64,000 nt of DNA, taken from positions 69,653 to 133,652 of the forward strand of contig NZ_JAXFNY010000010.1 in NCBI RefSeq assembly GCF_034180645.1, in the 5' to 3' direction. Each line of letters begins with the position of its first letter. Position 1 is the stretch's first letter. The notes beneath the pieces are model-generated. The model was not told where the DNA came from. It saw only the letters and a list, made by a program, of their open reading frames with translations, and did no database searches. This document shows, in pieces, positions 1-8,202 of this stretch. Both the position numbers and the translations under genes were made by a program. Source of the DNA: Mobiluncus sp034180645. Its GTDB lineage: Bacteria > Actinomycetota > Actinomycetes > Actinomycetales > Actinomycetaceae.

Positions 1-1
1 T

Positions 2-199
2 CACCTGGGCTTGCTGCCGCAGGGTAAGGTCGAAAACTACGAGCGCGTGGTGGCGATGTTGAACCAGCACGATGCGGAAGGCTTCGGCGCTTGCCAGAAT
101 ATCGGCGAGTGCGCGGCTGCGTGCCCGAAGCAAATCCCACTGGATTGCATAGCGTTCCTGAACCGTCAGCTGGGCAAGGCCTTCTTGAAGGGGCGGTAA
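2..199 (+). CDS. sdhB: Succinate dehydrogenase/fumarate reductase iron-sulfur subunit, C-terminal end (5' truncated by window)
   Basis: The reading frame is open from base 2 and codes for the last 65 residues of an SdhB/FrdB-type protein. The cysteine-rich stretch CQNIGECAAACPKQIPLD is the C-terminal ferredoxin-like motif (CxxxGxCxxxCP) that ligates the membrane-proximal Fe-S clusters. The subunit passes electrons between the flavoprotein and the membrane quinone site. The start and the N-terminal 2Fe-2S domain lie outside the window, so direction of use (succinate oxidation or fumarate reduction) cannot be decided. The fermentative context, with fumarase and malate dehydrogenase elsewhere in the window, makes fumarate reduction plausible. 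A strong terminator follows within 30 bp, so this is the last gene of its operon. Confidence 0.85.
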   Translation, partial: HLGLLPQGKVENYERVVAMLNQHDAEGFGACQNIGECAAACPKQIPLDCIAFLNRQLGKAFLKGR

Positions 200-225
200 A
201 ACCAGCGCGGTGAAATAAACCGGTG

Positions 226-263
226 AATGTGGCATCTCGGAATCCGGGGTGCCACATTTTTAC
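226..263 (+). terminator. Rho-independent terminator after sdhB
   Basis: AATGTGGCA (226-234) pairs with TGCCACATT (250-258). The stem continues inward with G-C and wobble pairs to a 3-nt AAT loop, and a T-run follows. It sits 27 bp after the sdhB stop. Confidence 0.85.
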
Positions 264-322
264 GCCCATAAACCGCCTTTTATTAGGTATTTTAGGAAAT
301 AAAAAGAATTGTTCTAAAAAAC

Positions 323-358
323 CTGTACATTCGTACCAAAAGGCTGTACACTTGTACT
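323..358 (+). promoter_or_regulatory. Paired GTAC-N4-GTAC palindromes upstream of the amidinotransferase gene
   Basis: CTGTACATTCGTACC (323-337) and CTGTACACTTGTACT (344-358) are two copies of a GTAC-N4-GTAC palindrome. Their starts are 21 bp apart, about two helical turns, so two dimers could bind the same DNA face. They lie 215-250 bp upstream of the start codon in AT-rich DNA. I read them as an operator for an unidentified dimeric regulator; no regulator gene is adjacent. Confidence 0.45.
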
Positions 359-574
359 AACAGGTGATGGAGAGATGCCTCGGCACCCCTGCAGAACCCC
401 CCATTGGAGCCTAGTGGGGAATATACCAAAGTTGGCAATCCGGCTTTGCATTCCGTGAATGGAGCGCGGGATGGACACGGAGAACAGACCAAAGATGGTC
501 GGTTCTCCGCACAACACAGAAACAATAAACAAGCAGATGTGCGAGGTAGCGCATCAGACTATAAGGAGACTGAT
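359..574 (+). promoter_or_regulatory. Structured 5' leader of the amidinotransferase gene
   Basis: About 215 bases without a credible gene. They hold one strong hairpin, GGAGAAC (479-485) with GTTCTCC (502-508), extended by GACC/GGTC inside, and a weaker CCCCATT/AGTGGGG hairpin near 397-418. No T-run follows either, so they are not simple terminators. An open frame runs through from 404 in phase with the gene, but the Shine-Dalgarno sequence AAGGAG at 563-568 places translation start at 575. The leader could be a cis-acting RNA; I do not recognise a known riboswitch class in it. Confidence 0.35.
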
Positions 575-1702
575 ATGGCGAAAATCGTCAGTTCTTGGAA
601 CGATTTTGATCCTTTGAAGCGAGTGATTGTCGGACGCGCCGACAACTCTATGATTCCCCCGGAGGAACCGGCGACCTCTGAGAAGGTTCCTGTCGATTCC
701 GAGATGCGCGGTATGTGGGGTATGCGCCCGCTGGAAACCGTTGAGAAGGCCAATGCCCAGCTCGATAACTTGGCGAAGATTCTGGAAGATCACGGTGTTA
801 TCGTCGACCGTCCTACGCCGCTGCAGTGGAACCAGGCCATTGGTACTCCGGATTTCCGCAACGATTCCATGATGACCTGTATGCCGCCTCGCGACATCTT
901 GCTGACCATCGGTAACGAAATCATGTCGGCCGCGAACTCTTTCCGCTGCCGCTACTTCGAGTACCTGGCTTACTGGCCGTTGATGAACCAGTACTTCGAG
1001 GAAGATTCGGAGTTCAAGTGGACCCAGGCTCCTCGTCCTCGTTTGACCGATAAGTCCTACAAGCACAACTACTACGATGAGAAGATTTCTCTGGAGGAGC
1101 GCTTGGAGCGCACCGCCGCTAAAGACTTCGTCACCACTGAAGTTGAGCCCCTGTGGGATGCTGCTGACGTGATGCGTCTGGGTAAGGATCTGTTCATTCA
1201 GCATGGCTTGACCACCAACCGCAAGGCTATGGAATGGTTCAAGCGCTACTACCCCGACTTGCGCGTCCACGCCGTGAACTTCCCCGGCGACCCCTACCCG
1301 ATCCACATCGACGCGACTTTCGTGCCGCTGCGTCCGGGCCTCATCATCAACAACCCGCACCGCCGCCTGCCCGAAGAACAGCGCAAGATCTTCGAAGCGA
1401 ACGATTGGCAGATTGTCGATGCGGCGCAGCCGGCTCACACCACTCCGCCGCCTCTGTGCTACTCCTCCGTGTGGTTGTCCATGAACTGCTTGGTTCTGGA
1501 CCACAAGACGGTTATCGTCGAGGCTTCCGAAGTTCACCAGCTCGAGCAAATGGACAAGCTCGGCATGAACGTGATTCCGGTTCCGTTCCGCGATGCTTAC
1601 CCGTTCGGCGGCGGCCTGCACTGCTCGACCGCAGACGTCTACCGCGAAGGCACCTGCGAGGATTACTTCCCGAATCAGGTTGCTGATCCGACTCTCGTCT
1701 AA
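575..1702 (+). CDS. Glycine/inosamine-phosphate-type amidinotransferase (arginine-dependent)
   Basis: A 375-residue protein of the L-arginine:amine amidinotransferase family (human AGAT, StrB1, CyrA). These enzymes move the amidino group of arginine to an acceptor amine, releasing ornithine. The expected Asp-His-Cys machinery is visible: DAADV around D198, PIHIDATF around H244 and the cysteine loop GGGLHCSTADV at C350. The length fits the family. The start at 575 is fixed by AAGGAG 6-11 bp upstream; a longer open frame extends to 404 but has no ribosome site. Two transporters follow downstream in the same direction, one EamA-type and one ProP-like, which suggests the product or acceptor crosses the membrane. 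The acceptor (glycine, giving guanidinoacetate, or another amine) cannot be told from sequence. Cytosolic. Confidence 0.85.
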   Translation: MAKIVSSWNDFDPLKRVIVGRADNSMIPPEEPATSEKVPVDSEMRGMWGMRPLETVEKANAQLDNLAKILEDHGVIVDRPTPLQWNQAIGTPDFRNDSMMTCMPPRDILLTIGNEIMSAANSFRCRYFEYLAYWPLMNQYFEEDSEFKWTQAPRPRLTDKSYKHNYYDEKISLEERLERTAAKDFVTTEVEPLWDAADVMRLGKDLFIQHGLTTNRKAMEWFKRYYPDLRVHAVNFPGDPYPIHIDATFVPLRPGLIINNPHRRLPEEQRKIFEANDWQIVDAAQPAHTTPPPLCYSSVWLSMNCLVLDHKTVIVEASEVHQLEQMDKLGMNVIPVPFRDAYPFGGGLHCSTADVYREGTCEDYFPNQVADPTLV

Positions 1703-1746
1703 CTCGAGTTAGTTTTCAATCCTGAATTAACACGATGACAGTTCAT

Positions 1747-1781
1747 GCTGGGGCTGCGGAAAGTTCTTTCGCAGCCCCAGC
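1747..1781 (+). terminator. Strong hairpin after the amidinotransferase gene
   Basis: GCTGGGGCTGCG (1747-1758) pairs with CGCAGCCCCAGC (1770-1781), extended by AAAG/CTTT around a TT loop with one bulged G. No direct T-run follows, so it may be an attenuator or a processed 3' end. A second perfect hairpin, GCCCCTC/GAGGGGC (1841-1860), stands in the leader of the next gene. Confidence 0.6.
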
Positions 1782-1894
1782 GGGACTATAAACGCTATTT
1801 AGCGTATTTCAATCTTTTTCTACAACAAGGCATTTTTTGCGCCCCTCAAAGGAGAGGGGCTACGGGTCGAGAATTCGCAAAGGTAGTGAGGACA

Positions 1895-2983
1895 ATGAGC
1901 ACTGGAAATAATTATGTAATGAACACCAAATGGGGCGTTATCGCCATGTTCATTTCTGCCACAGGCATGGGCCTGGTCCCGCTGTTTAGTCGGTGGGCTA
2001 CGCGCACAGATATGTTCGATGGCACTAAAGGCTTGAACGCTGGCAATAGCGTCGGTGCTCTCATGGCAACCGGACGGATGGCTATGGGCATCATCTTTTT
2101 CGTTTGCCTCATGCTGATGACGAAAAAGGTGAAGGTCTGGAGAGAACTAAAGATATCCCCAGCCATCATCATGGGTGGGGTCATGATTGGCCTTTCCCTG
2201 GGATGCTACGTAACCTCGACTTTGCTCACCACCGTCGCCAACGCGGTGCTGCTCATCTACATCGGCCCGGTTGTCTGCATTGTGTTGGCACGGATCTTCC
2301 GTAAAGAACCGATGGGCATCGTCCACTACGTATGTCTGGTGGCGGTGTTCCTGGGGATGTTGTTTGGTAACCAGCTCATTGGCTTTGGTGACAGTGGATT
2401 CTTCGTTGATTTTAACTTGTCGGCTTCTACCCCCGAATTCCCTCTCGCTGGACTGGGTAATCTGTTCGGATTCCTTTCCGGTATCTTCTATGGCTCATCA
2501 ATGTTCTTTAACGGCTACCGCAAAGATGCGGACACGACCGCTCGTGGTGTGTGGAACTTTATTGCCGCTACAGTTGCTGCCGGCAGTTTGGCGCTGATGC
2601 TCCACCTCATCGGAACGCTTGGTAACGTCCCCGGCTGGTCTTTGGATTTGCAGCTGACCCCCTTTAACTGGGTGGGTGCGGTGCTGCTGTGGATTATCTG
2701 CGGACCCATCGCGTTGGGCTTCTTGTTGGTGGCGGGACGAAACCTGCCGGCTGCGGATTACGGCATTATTGCCTACTGGGAAGTGGTTGTGGCTATTTTC
2801 GTAGGTTTGCTTGTTTTCAGCGAGGCTCTGAATATCAACACGATTCTTGGCGTAATACTGGTAGTGGGAGGTGGGATGTACCCGAGCATCAGTATGTTGC
2901 ATCAGAGCCGGAAGAACCGGAAACAGAGTCGTTTAGATAGCGCGGAGCAACCAACAGAAGTTGTGGAAACAACCGTATCCTAA
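1895..2983 (+). CDS. EamA/DMT-superfamily membrane transporter
   Basis: A 362-residue, strongly hydrophobic protein with about ten predicted membrane spans in two EamA-like halves. The first half starts at residue 9 (TKWGVIAMFISATGMGLVPL) and the second near residue 235. The C-terminal tail is polar and charged (about 30 residues), as in many drug/metabolite transporters. The start is set at ATG 1895, preceded by GTGAGGAC; an in-frame ATG at 1919 is an alternative, and the open frame upstream to 1745 crosses two strong hairpins and is unlikely to be translated. It lies between the amidinotransferase and a second transporter, so export of a guanidino product or uptake of a precursor is a reasonable guess. 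Substrate unknown. Confidence 0.8.
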   Translation: MSTGNNYVMNTKWGVIAMFISATGMGLVPLFSRWATRTDMFDGTKGLNAGNSVGALMATGRMAMGIIFFVCLMLMTKKVKVWRELKISPAIIMGGVMIGLSLGCYVTSTLLTTVANAVLLIYIGPVVCIVLARIFRKEPMGIVHYVCLVAVFLGMLFGNQLIGFGDSGFFVDFNLSASTPEFPLAGLGNLFGFLSGIFYGSSMFFNGYRKDADTTARGVWNFIAATVAAGSLALMLHLIGTLGNVPGWSLDLQLTPFNWVGAVLLWIICGPIALGFLLVAGRNLPAADYGIIAYWEVVVAIFVGLLVFSEALNINTILGVILVVGGGMYPSISMLHQSRKNRKQSRLDSAEQPTEVVETTVS

Positions 2984-3049
2984 CTATTGAGAAATTTTTA
3001 ATATACTAGCGGAACTAGGCTGTATTCCAGCAACAGATTCGGGACAAAC

Positions 3050-4363
3050 ATGACAAATAACAACCAACCTGAGAAACTGGAAACTGACGATGTTATTGTG
3101 CGACGAGCGCTGACGTGCTCGTTCCTGGGGAACTTTGCGGAATGGTTAGACTACGGTTCCTATGCCTATCTAGCCACGGTAATCGCGGTGGTGTTCTTCC
3201 CGGAAGGAGATCCCGCCGTCACGCTCATGTCCACTTACGCAGTATTCGCGCTGTCGTTCGTGGCTCGGCCCATAGGCGCCTTCGTCTGGGGATACCTTGG
3301 TGATAAAAAAGGACGCAAATGGTCACTCACAGTCTCAATCCTGTTGATGACTGCCGCGACCAGTGCTATCGGGCTCATACCCAGCTTTAACGCAATTGGC
3401 TACGCTGCCCCGATTCTGCTGCTACTGTTGCGTCTGCTGCAAGGTTTCTCGGCATCGGCAGAATACGCGGGCGCCGCCGTATTCATCGCAGAATACGCGC
3501 CAAAGAACAAGAGAGGCTTGTATTGCTCTCTGGTCCCCGCCTCAACCGCAACGGGACTGCTGGTGGGATCTTTCCTCGCCACCGTCTTGAACGCGACGTT
3601 GAGTGCGGAAATGATGCAATCGTTTGGGTGGAGAATCCCCTTCCTGTTAGCCTTTCCTCTTGGCGTAGTGGTGCTCAGAATGTGGCTGAAACTTGAAGAC
3701 TCCGAGATTTATCGCAACATGGTGAAAAACCTCAACGAGACCGGGCAGAAACGCAAATCACCCCTGCGCTTGCTCTTCACCAAGTACTGGCGTCAAACCC
3801 TGATCTCCTTCGGAGTGTCGTCGCTAAACGCGGTCGGGTTCTACATGGTGCTCACATACCTGCCGGTGTACGTTGAGACCGTCGTGAAACTCAACAAAGT
3901 TACCGCAGACCTGATCACCAACGCCACACTGGTGCTCTATATTTCCATGATCTTCTTTGCAGGCAAACTCTCGGATCACTTCGGGCGAAAGAAACTGCTC
4001 ATCTCCGCCTGCCTTGGCTTCATCGTGCTGATTATCCCCGGATATATGCTGTTGAACACCAAGATAGTCGTGGTGATTCTGATCGTGGAGCTGGTCTTAG
4101 CTTTCGTGCTCACTCTTAACGATGGCACGTTGTCTTCATTCCTTTCCGAAACTTTCCCAACGGAGGTGCGCTACAGCGGATTTGCGGTGTCCTTCAACCT
4201 CGCTAACGCCATTTTCGGCGGAACAGTCGGCCTGGTTTCCACTTTCATTATCAAGGCAACTGGAAATCCCCTGTCACCAGCTTTCTATATGGTTGGCGTG
4301 TCATTTTTCGCGTTGGTATGCATGGTCTTTGCCAAGGAATACAAGGATAAAGAGCTGAGGTGA
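3050..4363 (+). CDS. MFS transporter, metabolite:H+ symporter (ProP/MHS) family
   Basis: A 437-residue, 12-span major facilitator. The early segment GNFAEWLDYGSYAYLATVIA and the loop 2-3 motif GYLGDKKGRKWSL are characteristic of the metabolite:H+ symporter group, which takes up betaines, proline, citrate, shikimate or ketoglutarate with protons. A second copy of the MFS loop motif appears as GKLSDHFGRKK in the C-terminal half. The start ATG at 3050 gives the usual N-terminal polar tail. It is 66 bp downstream of the EamA-type gene and may be co-transcribed with it. With the amidinotransferase, a zwitterionic guanidino or amine substrate fits the family, but this is inference. Confidence 0.85.
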   Translation: MTNNNQPEKLETDDVIVRRALTCSFLGNFAEWLDYGSYAYLATVIAVVFFPEGDPAVTLMSTYAVFALSFVARPIGAFVWGYLGDKKGRKWSLTVSILLMTAATSAIGLIPSFNAIGYAAPILLLLLRLLQGFSASAEYAGAAVFIAEYAPKNKRGLYCSLVPASTATGLLVGSFLATVLNATLSAEMMQSFGWRIPFLLAFPLGVVVLRMWLKLEDSEIYRNMVKNLNETGQKRKSPLRLLFTKYWRQTLISFGVSSLNAVGFYMVLTYLPVYVETVVKLNKVTADLITNATLVLYISMIFFAGKLSDHFGRKKLLISACLGFIVLIIPGYMLLNTKIVVVILIVELVLAFVLTLNDGTLSSFLSETFPTEVRYSGFAVSFNLANAIFGGTVGLVSTFIIKATGNPLSPAFYMVGVSFFALVCMVFAKEYKDKELR

Positions 4364-4484
4364 CGGGTAGCCTCTATTCCGCTTTGCTGCATCGTTATTT
4401 TGATGATGCTGCGAGCCGCGAAAGCAACCCGTGACAAAACAGTTACGGATGAACACGGAATAATCCCCTAAAACTTAACAGAGA

Positions 4485-4578
4485 CCAGGAGGCATCTCCA
4501 TCCGCTTTCACGTGGCGGAGGTGTTTCCTTGCCGGGAGACCTCATCTCCCGAGTTTAAGGAGAGACGCTGATGTCTCG
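4485..4578 (+). promoter_or_regulatory. Hairpin-rich leader of the pupylation operon
   Basis: Within 130 bp of the mpa start there are three local hairpins. CGGGAGA (4533-4539) pairs exactly with TCTCCCG (4545-4551), GAGAC pairs with GTCTC (4562-4578), and an imperfect CTCCATCCGC/GCGGAGGTG hairpin precedes them (about 4495-4522). The segment is a probable structured 5' UTR; whether it regulates anything is unknown. Confidence 0.35.
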
Positions 4579-4610
4579 TCATTATGTACTGGTTCAACTA
4601 GGAGGTGACC

Positions 4611-6143
4611 ATGTCGGATAGCCATGCTTCGAGCAATCCGAGCGGGCAGACCAGCGAGCCGCAGCGCTTGGAAAACCAGAACACGTTGCTGGCCTCCGCT
4701 TTGGCACAGGCTCAAAGTGAGTTGAAGAATCTGCGCAAAGAGATTCAACGGTTACAGGAGCCGCCCCTTACTCACGGGACTGTCGTGAAACTCGTCGATT
4801 CGGAACAACGTCTCGTGGATGTTTCCGTAATGGGACGGCGCTTTCGCGTCACCATCGGCGACACGATTGCGTGGGGGAGGCTCCAACTCGGCGACACCAT
4901 TTTGCTAAACGACAAAATGGTTGGCATCGGGAAAGAAACCGCCGCCGATACCGGCGTGAGCGCGGTCGTCTTGGAGCACGTGGATACAGACCGCATCCTC
5001 GTCACGGTCAATAACGATAGTGTTCGTTTGCTACGTCTGAGCGACCGGCTTCACGGTACTCGGATTCGCCCCGGCGACACGCTGCTGGTGGATTTGCAAT
5101 CGGGGTTTGCCCAGGAATATCTGGCGCGACCTGAGATTGAGGGCCTGGAACTTGACGACAATCCGGGCGTGAACTGGGACCAAATCGGGGGACTCGAATC
5201 TGTCTTGACGCTGATTCGGGAAACCATCGAATTGCCAATGACCCACCCCGAACTCTATGAAAGCTATCAGCTGCGACCCCCCAAGGGCATTTTGCTCTAC
5301 GGCCCGCCGGGCGTCGGGAAGACCATGATTGCCAAGGCAATCGCCACCTCGCTGAGCGAGATGCTCGGCAAGAAGGCCCACTTCCTCAATATTAAAGGCC
5401 CCGAACTGCTGGATAAGTACGTGGGCGAAACCGAGCGGCGCGTGCGTGCCGTGTTTTCCCGCGCCCGCGAAAAATCCGCGAACGGGGTTCCGGTCATCGT
5501 CTTTTTTGATGAGATGGAGGCCCTATTTAGGACTCGCGGCACGGGTGTCTCGAGCGACGTCGAAACAACCGTCGTTCCGCAACTTCTGGCAGAGATTGAT
5601 GGGGTCGAGGAGCTGCGTAACGTGGTCATAGTCGGCGCTTCCAACCGCGAAGACCTCATCGATCCGGCGATTGTCCGGCCCGGACGCCTCGACATGCATA
5701 TTCGCATCCCACGGCCCAATAGGGCGGCTTGCACCGAGATTCTCGGAAAATATCTGCGTGAGGACCTGCCCTATGCGCCGGGAGTAAACCCCGCTGCCTT
5801 GCGCGATGAGGTCATCGACAAGGTCTTTACTCGCGATGCGGCTACAGCCATCCTGCGGGTGACGCGTAAATCCGGCAAGGAAGAGACCTGGTATCTCTCT
5901 GACCTGGTTTCGGGAGCGATGCTGGCTTCGATTGTCGAAAAAGCTAAGGCGCGGGCGGTTCAACAAGCGCTTCGCGGCGAGCCGGGGATTCGTCTCGAAC
6001 ACCTGCTGGCCGCGATTCGGGATGAAACTGCAGCTCACCAAGACCTGCCGGGAGTTTCAGACCCCGAAGAATGGGCTCGGATAGTGGGGCGTTCCAAACG
6101 GTTAGACCCCATTTTGGACATTACCCCGATTCAAGAGGATTGA
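4611..6143 (+). CDS. mpa: Mpa/ARC AAA+ ATPase of the pupylation system
   Basis: A 510-residue hexameric AAA+ unfoldase that recognises pupylated proteins. Order of parts: N-terminal coiled coil (about 19-50), OB-type domains (about 53-170), then the AAA+ module with Walker A GPPGVGKT (231-238), Walker B VIVFFDEMEALF, and the arginine-finger region IVRPGRLDMHIRI. The C-terminus reads ILDITPIQED and lacks the GQYL-type ending that docks Mpa onto the 20S proteasome in Mycobacterium. That agrees with the absence of prcB and prcA from the operon. The start is ATG 4611, five bases after AGGAGG; a GTG at 4605 overlaps that ribosome site and is rejected. First gene of mpa-dop-pup-pafA. Confidence 0.95.
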   Translation: MSDSHASSNPSGQTSEPQRLENQNTLLASALAQAQSELKNLRKEIQRLQEPPLTHGTVVKLVDSEQRLVDVSVMGRRFRVTIGDTIAWGRLQLGDTILLNDKMVGIGKETAADTGVSAVVLEHVDTDRILVTVNNDSVRLLRLSDRLHGTRIRPGDTLLVDLQSGFAQEYLARPEIEGLELDDNPGVNWDQIGGLESVLTLIRETIELPMTHPELYESYQLRPPKGILLYGPPGVGKTMIAKAIATSLSEMLGKKAHFLNIKGPELLDKYVGETERRVRAVFSRAREKSANGVPVIVFFDEMEALFRTRGTGVSSDVETTVVPQLLAEIDGVEELRNVVIVGASNREDLIDPAIVRPGRLDMHIRIPRPNRAACTEILGKYLREDLPYAPGVNPAALRDEVIDKVFTRDAATAILRVTRKSGKEETWYLSDLVSGAMLASIVEKAKARAVQQALRGEPGIRLEHLLAAIRDETAAHQDLPGVSDPEEWARIVGRSKRLDPILDITPIQED

Positions 6144-6178
6144 GAGCGCCGCGGGGGGCCGCGCGAAGGAGGAAACAT

Positions 6179-8017
6179 ATGCTGAGCGTGAAACGTATCA
6201 TGTCGATAGAAACTGAATATGCCTTGAGTGATTTCCCCGCTAGTCCCTCTCCCGAGGCAGTTGCGGCAGATTCTGAAACCCAGGCCGCGCAACAGGCGGA
6301 GGCTCTGGCCCAGCGCTTATGGCGCACTTGGGCTCTGGAGGAAGCGAAAACACCGGGGGTGCCGGCGACGAATCACGTTCCCGATCCGGCAGGTGCTGCC
6401 GTCTCTTGGCGGATGCTCCCCGGAGCCGGCACTCGTTTCGACTATTCGGGAGAACACCCGGAGCTCGACGCCGAGGGCAAAGAACACCACGACTTGCCCC
6501 CCGAGGCCCGGACGAACGAGGAACTCGGCGCCGTCCTGACCGGCGTGAAAACTCGCTGGGTTACGAAAGTTGATGCGTTCGGTCAACACTACTACCGCGG
6601 CAACTCCACCATTGCTCCCAATGGAGCGAGGCTCTACGTCGACCATGGTCACCCCGAGTATTCCGCGCCGGAATGTCTCGGGCCTCTCCAAACAGCGCTC
6701 TACGACCGTGCCGGAGATGAAATCATGACCCGCGCGGCCCAGGCTCTGCGTGACAGTACTTCCCCTGACGAGGCCGGGGCGAAGGCTCTAATCCTAAAGA
6801 ACAACACCGATGCGCACGGCTCGGCTTGGGGCGCGCATGAAAACTACCTCGTAGAGCGCAGCGTGGAATGGCAGCTCTTGGTGGACCTCTTTATGCCGTA
6901 CTTAGTGTCTCGCCCGATTTTTTGCGGCACGGGACGTCTCGGGCTGGGCCAAAACAGTGAAACCGCGGGTTTCCAGATTTTTCAACGCGCGGATTTCATC
7001 GAAACCGAAGTTTCCCTGATGACGACGCGGGAACGCCCCATCGTCAACACCCGCGACGAGCCCCACGCTACTCGCCGCTATCGGCGGTTCCACGTCATCA
7101 CTGCGGATTCCTCTATGTTCCCCTATTCCACCGCATTGCGCACCGGGACGGCCGCGCTGCTGTTGAGTCTGGCCGAGAACCTCCCCGAACGGGCTCGTGA
7201 ACTCGCCGATAGGTGGGCGCTGGCGGATTCGGTAGCGGCAATCAAGGCCTTTTCCCGCGACGTCACGTTGCAACAAGCTTGCCCTCTGAAGGCCGGGGGA
7301 GCAGCTACTGCGCTCGAGATTCAGCAGGGATATCTGGAGTTTATTCGTGAAGTTGGCTTTGAGGCTGGCTCTGGGGCATCTCAGCAGGCGGACAGTGAAA
7401 CCAAGTGGGTTATCGAGAACTGGGAACGGGTCTTGAACTCCCTCGAGGCAGGCTGGCGCGAAGCCACTGCCCTCGTGGAATGGTGTGCGAAACTCGCGCT
7501 TTTGGATCGCAAGCGGGATCAACTGAGCTGCGGTTGGGACGACCCCAGATTGGCGTTGTTGGATCTGAGATTTTCCATGATTGACGAGGGTTTATCTCTG
7601 GCTCGCGCGCTGGAAAAGGGCGGTTTTGAGCCACTGTTTGCCGTGGAGGAAATCCAACAGGCCTCCTGGGAGGCGCCGGCGGAAACCCGTGCCGGAGGGC
7701 GCGCTGAGCTGCTGCGGCGTTTCCCCGACCAGCTCTGGGCGGCTTCTTGGATGGCGGTTTTGGTTGACATCGGCAAGCCACAGTTGGTGCGGGTCCAGTT
7801 CCCCGACCCATACCACCCCACCCGCCAGGAAGTCCAGAAAGCCGTGGAGATTTGCGCGGCGAAGCTCGGTTCCGAAAGTGAGGACCAGGGTAAACTCGTC
7901 GCGGAAGTCCTGCAAGTCCTGGGAGTAGAATTGCCTGCGGATTTGAAATATTACTCTTGGGACGAGGGCTACTACGCCAGTGAAAGATTTAAAGAGCAAT
8001 TTGAGAAAGGGAAATGA
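6179..8017 (+). CDS. dop: Deamidase of Pup / depupylase (Dop), extended form
   Basis: A 612-residue member of the Dop/PafA carboxylate-amine ligase fold. Dop deamidates the terminal Gln of Pup to Glu and removes Pup from substrates. Signature segments are MSIETEYALS (8-17), ARLYVDHGHPEYSAPE with the catalytic aspartate at D155, NNTDAHGSAWGAHENYL, and IVNTRDEPHA. The protein is about 110 residues longer than mycobacterial Dop (about 500). Some 60 of these are inserted between the first motif and the catalytic loop, in an acidic, Ala/Glu-rich stretch (about 20-130) that includes the Dop-loop region. The start at 6179 has AAGGAGG seven bases upstream. The stop overlaps the pup start (ATGA), so the two are translationally coupled. 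Because pup ends in GGQ, deamidation by Dop is required. Confidence 0.93.
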   Translation: MLSVKRIMSIETEYALSDFPASPSPEAVAADSETQAAQQAEALAQRLWRTWALEEAKTPGVPATNHVPDPAGAAVSWRMLPGAGTRFDYSGEHPELDAEGKEHHDLPPEARTNEELGAVLTGVKTRWVTKVDAFGQHYYRGNSTIAPNGARLYVDHGHPEYSAPECLGPLQTALYDRAGDEIMTRAAQALRDSTSPDEAGAKALILKNNTDAHGSAWGAHENYLVERSVEWQLLVDLFMPYLVSRPIFCGTGRLGLGQNSETAGFQIFQRADFIETEVSLMTTRERPIVNTRDEPHATRRYRRFHVITADSSMFPYSTALRTGTAALLLSLAENLPERARELADRWALADSVAAIKAFSRDVTLQQACPLKAGGAATALEIQQGYLEFIREVGFEAGSGASQQADSETKWVIENWERVLNSLEAGWREATALVEWCAKLALLDRKRDQLSCGWDDPRLALLDLRFSMIDEGLSLARALEKGGFEPLFAVEEIQQASWEAPAETRAGGRAELLRRFPDQLWAASWMAVLVDIGKPQLVRVQFPDPYHPTRQEVQKAVEICAAKLGSESEDQGKLVAEVLQVLGVELPADLKYYSWDEGYYASERFKEQFEKGK

Positions 8018-8202
8018 TGGCGAAACAGATTCAAGAAAGCCACTCCGCCAGTGAGAACGAATCGGTTGAAGAGGTCGAACTCGCTCCACAGAATAAAATC
8101 TCCGAAGACAAACTCGATGCGTTAATCGAAGACATCGAGGACGTCTTAAACGTAAACGCCTTGAGCTTTGTCCAGAACTTCAAGCAGCAAGGCGGACAAT
8201 GA
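8014..8202 (+). CDS. pup: Prokaryotic ubiquitin-like protein Pup
   Basis: A 62-residue, acidic, probably disordered protein ending SFVQNFKQQGGQ, the classical Pup tail. The C-terminal Gln must be converted to Glu by Dop before PafA can attach Pup to lysines of target proteins. The middle, EDKLDALIEDIEDVLNVNA, matches the helical segment that binds the Mpa coiled coil. The gene overlaps dop at 8014-8017 and overlaps pafA at 8199-8202 by ATGA. Two consecutive ATG codons at 8014 and 8017 are both possible starts. Confidence 0.96.
   Translation: MMAKQIQESHSASENESVEEVELAPQNKISEDKLDALIEDIEDVLNVNALSFVQNFKQQGGQ

Noticed and set aside
404..574. N-terminal extension of the amidinotransferase
   Set aside because: The frame is open from a TTG at 404 but crosses a strong hairpin and lacks a ribosome site, while AAGGAG precedes ATG 575, where the family's N-terminus begins.
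260..574. Guanidine (ykkC-type) riboswitch before the amidinotransferase gene
   Set aside because: Tempting from context, but I could not match the conserved motif; recorded only as a structured leader.
554..1621. A 355-codon minus-strand open frame
   Set aside because: Antisense to the amidinotransferase gene, no ribosome site and an Arg/Gln/Val-rich product typical of a shadow frame.
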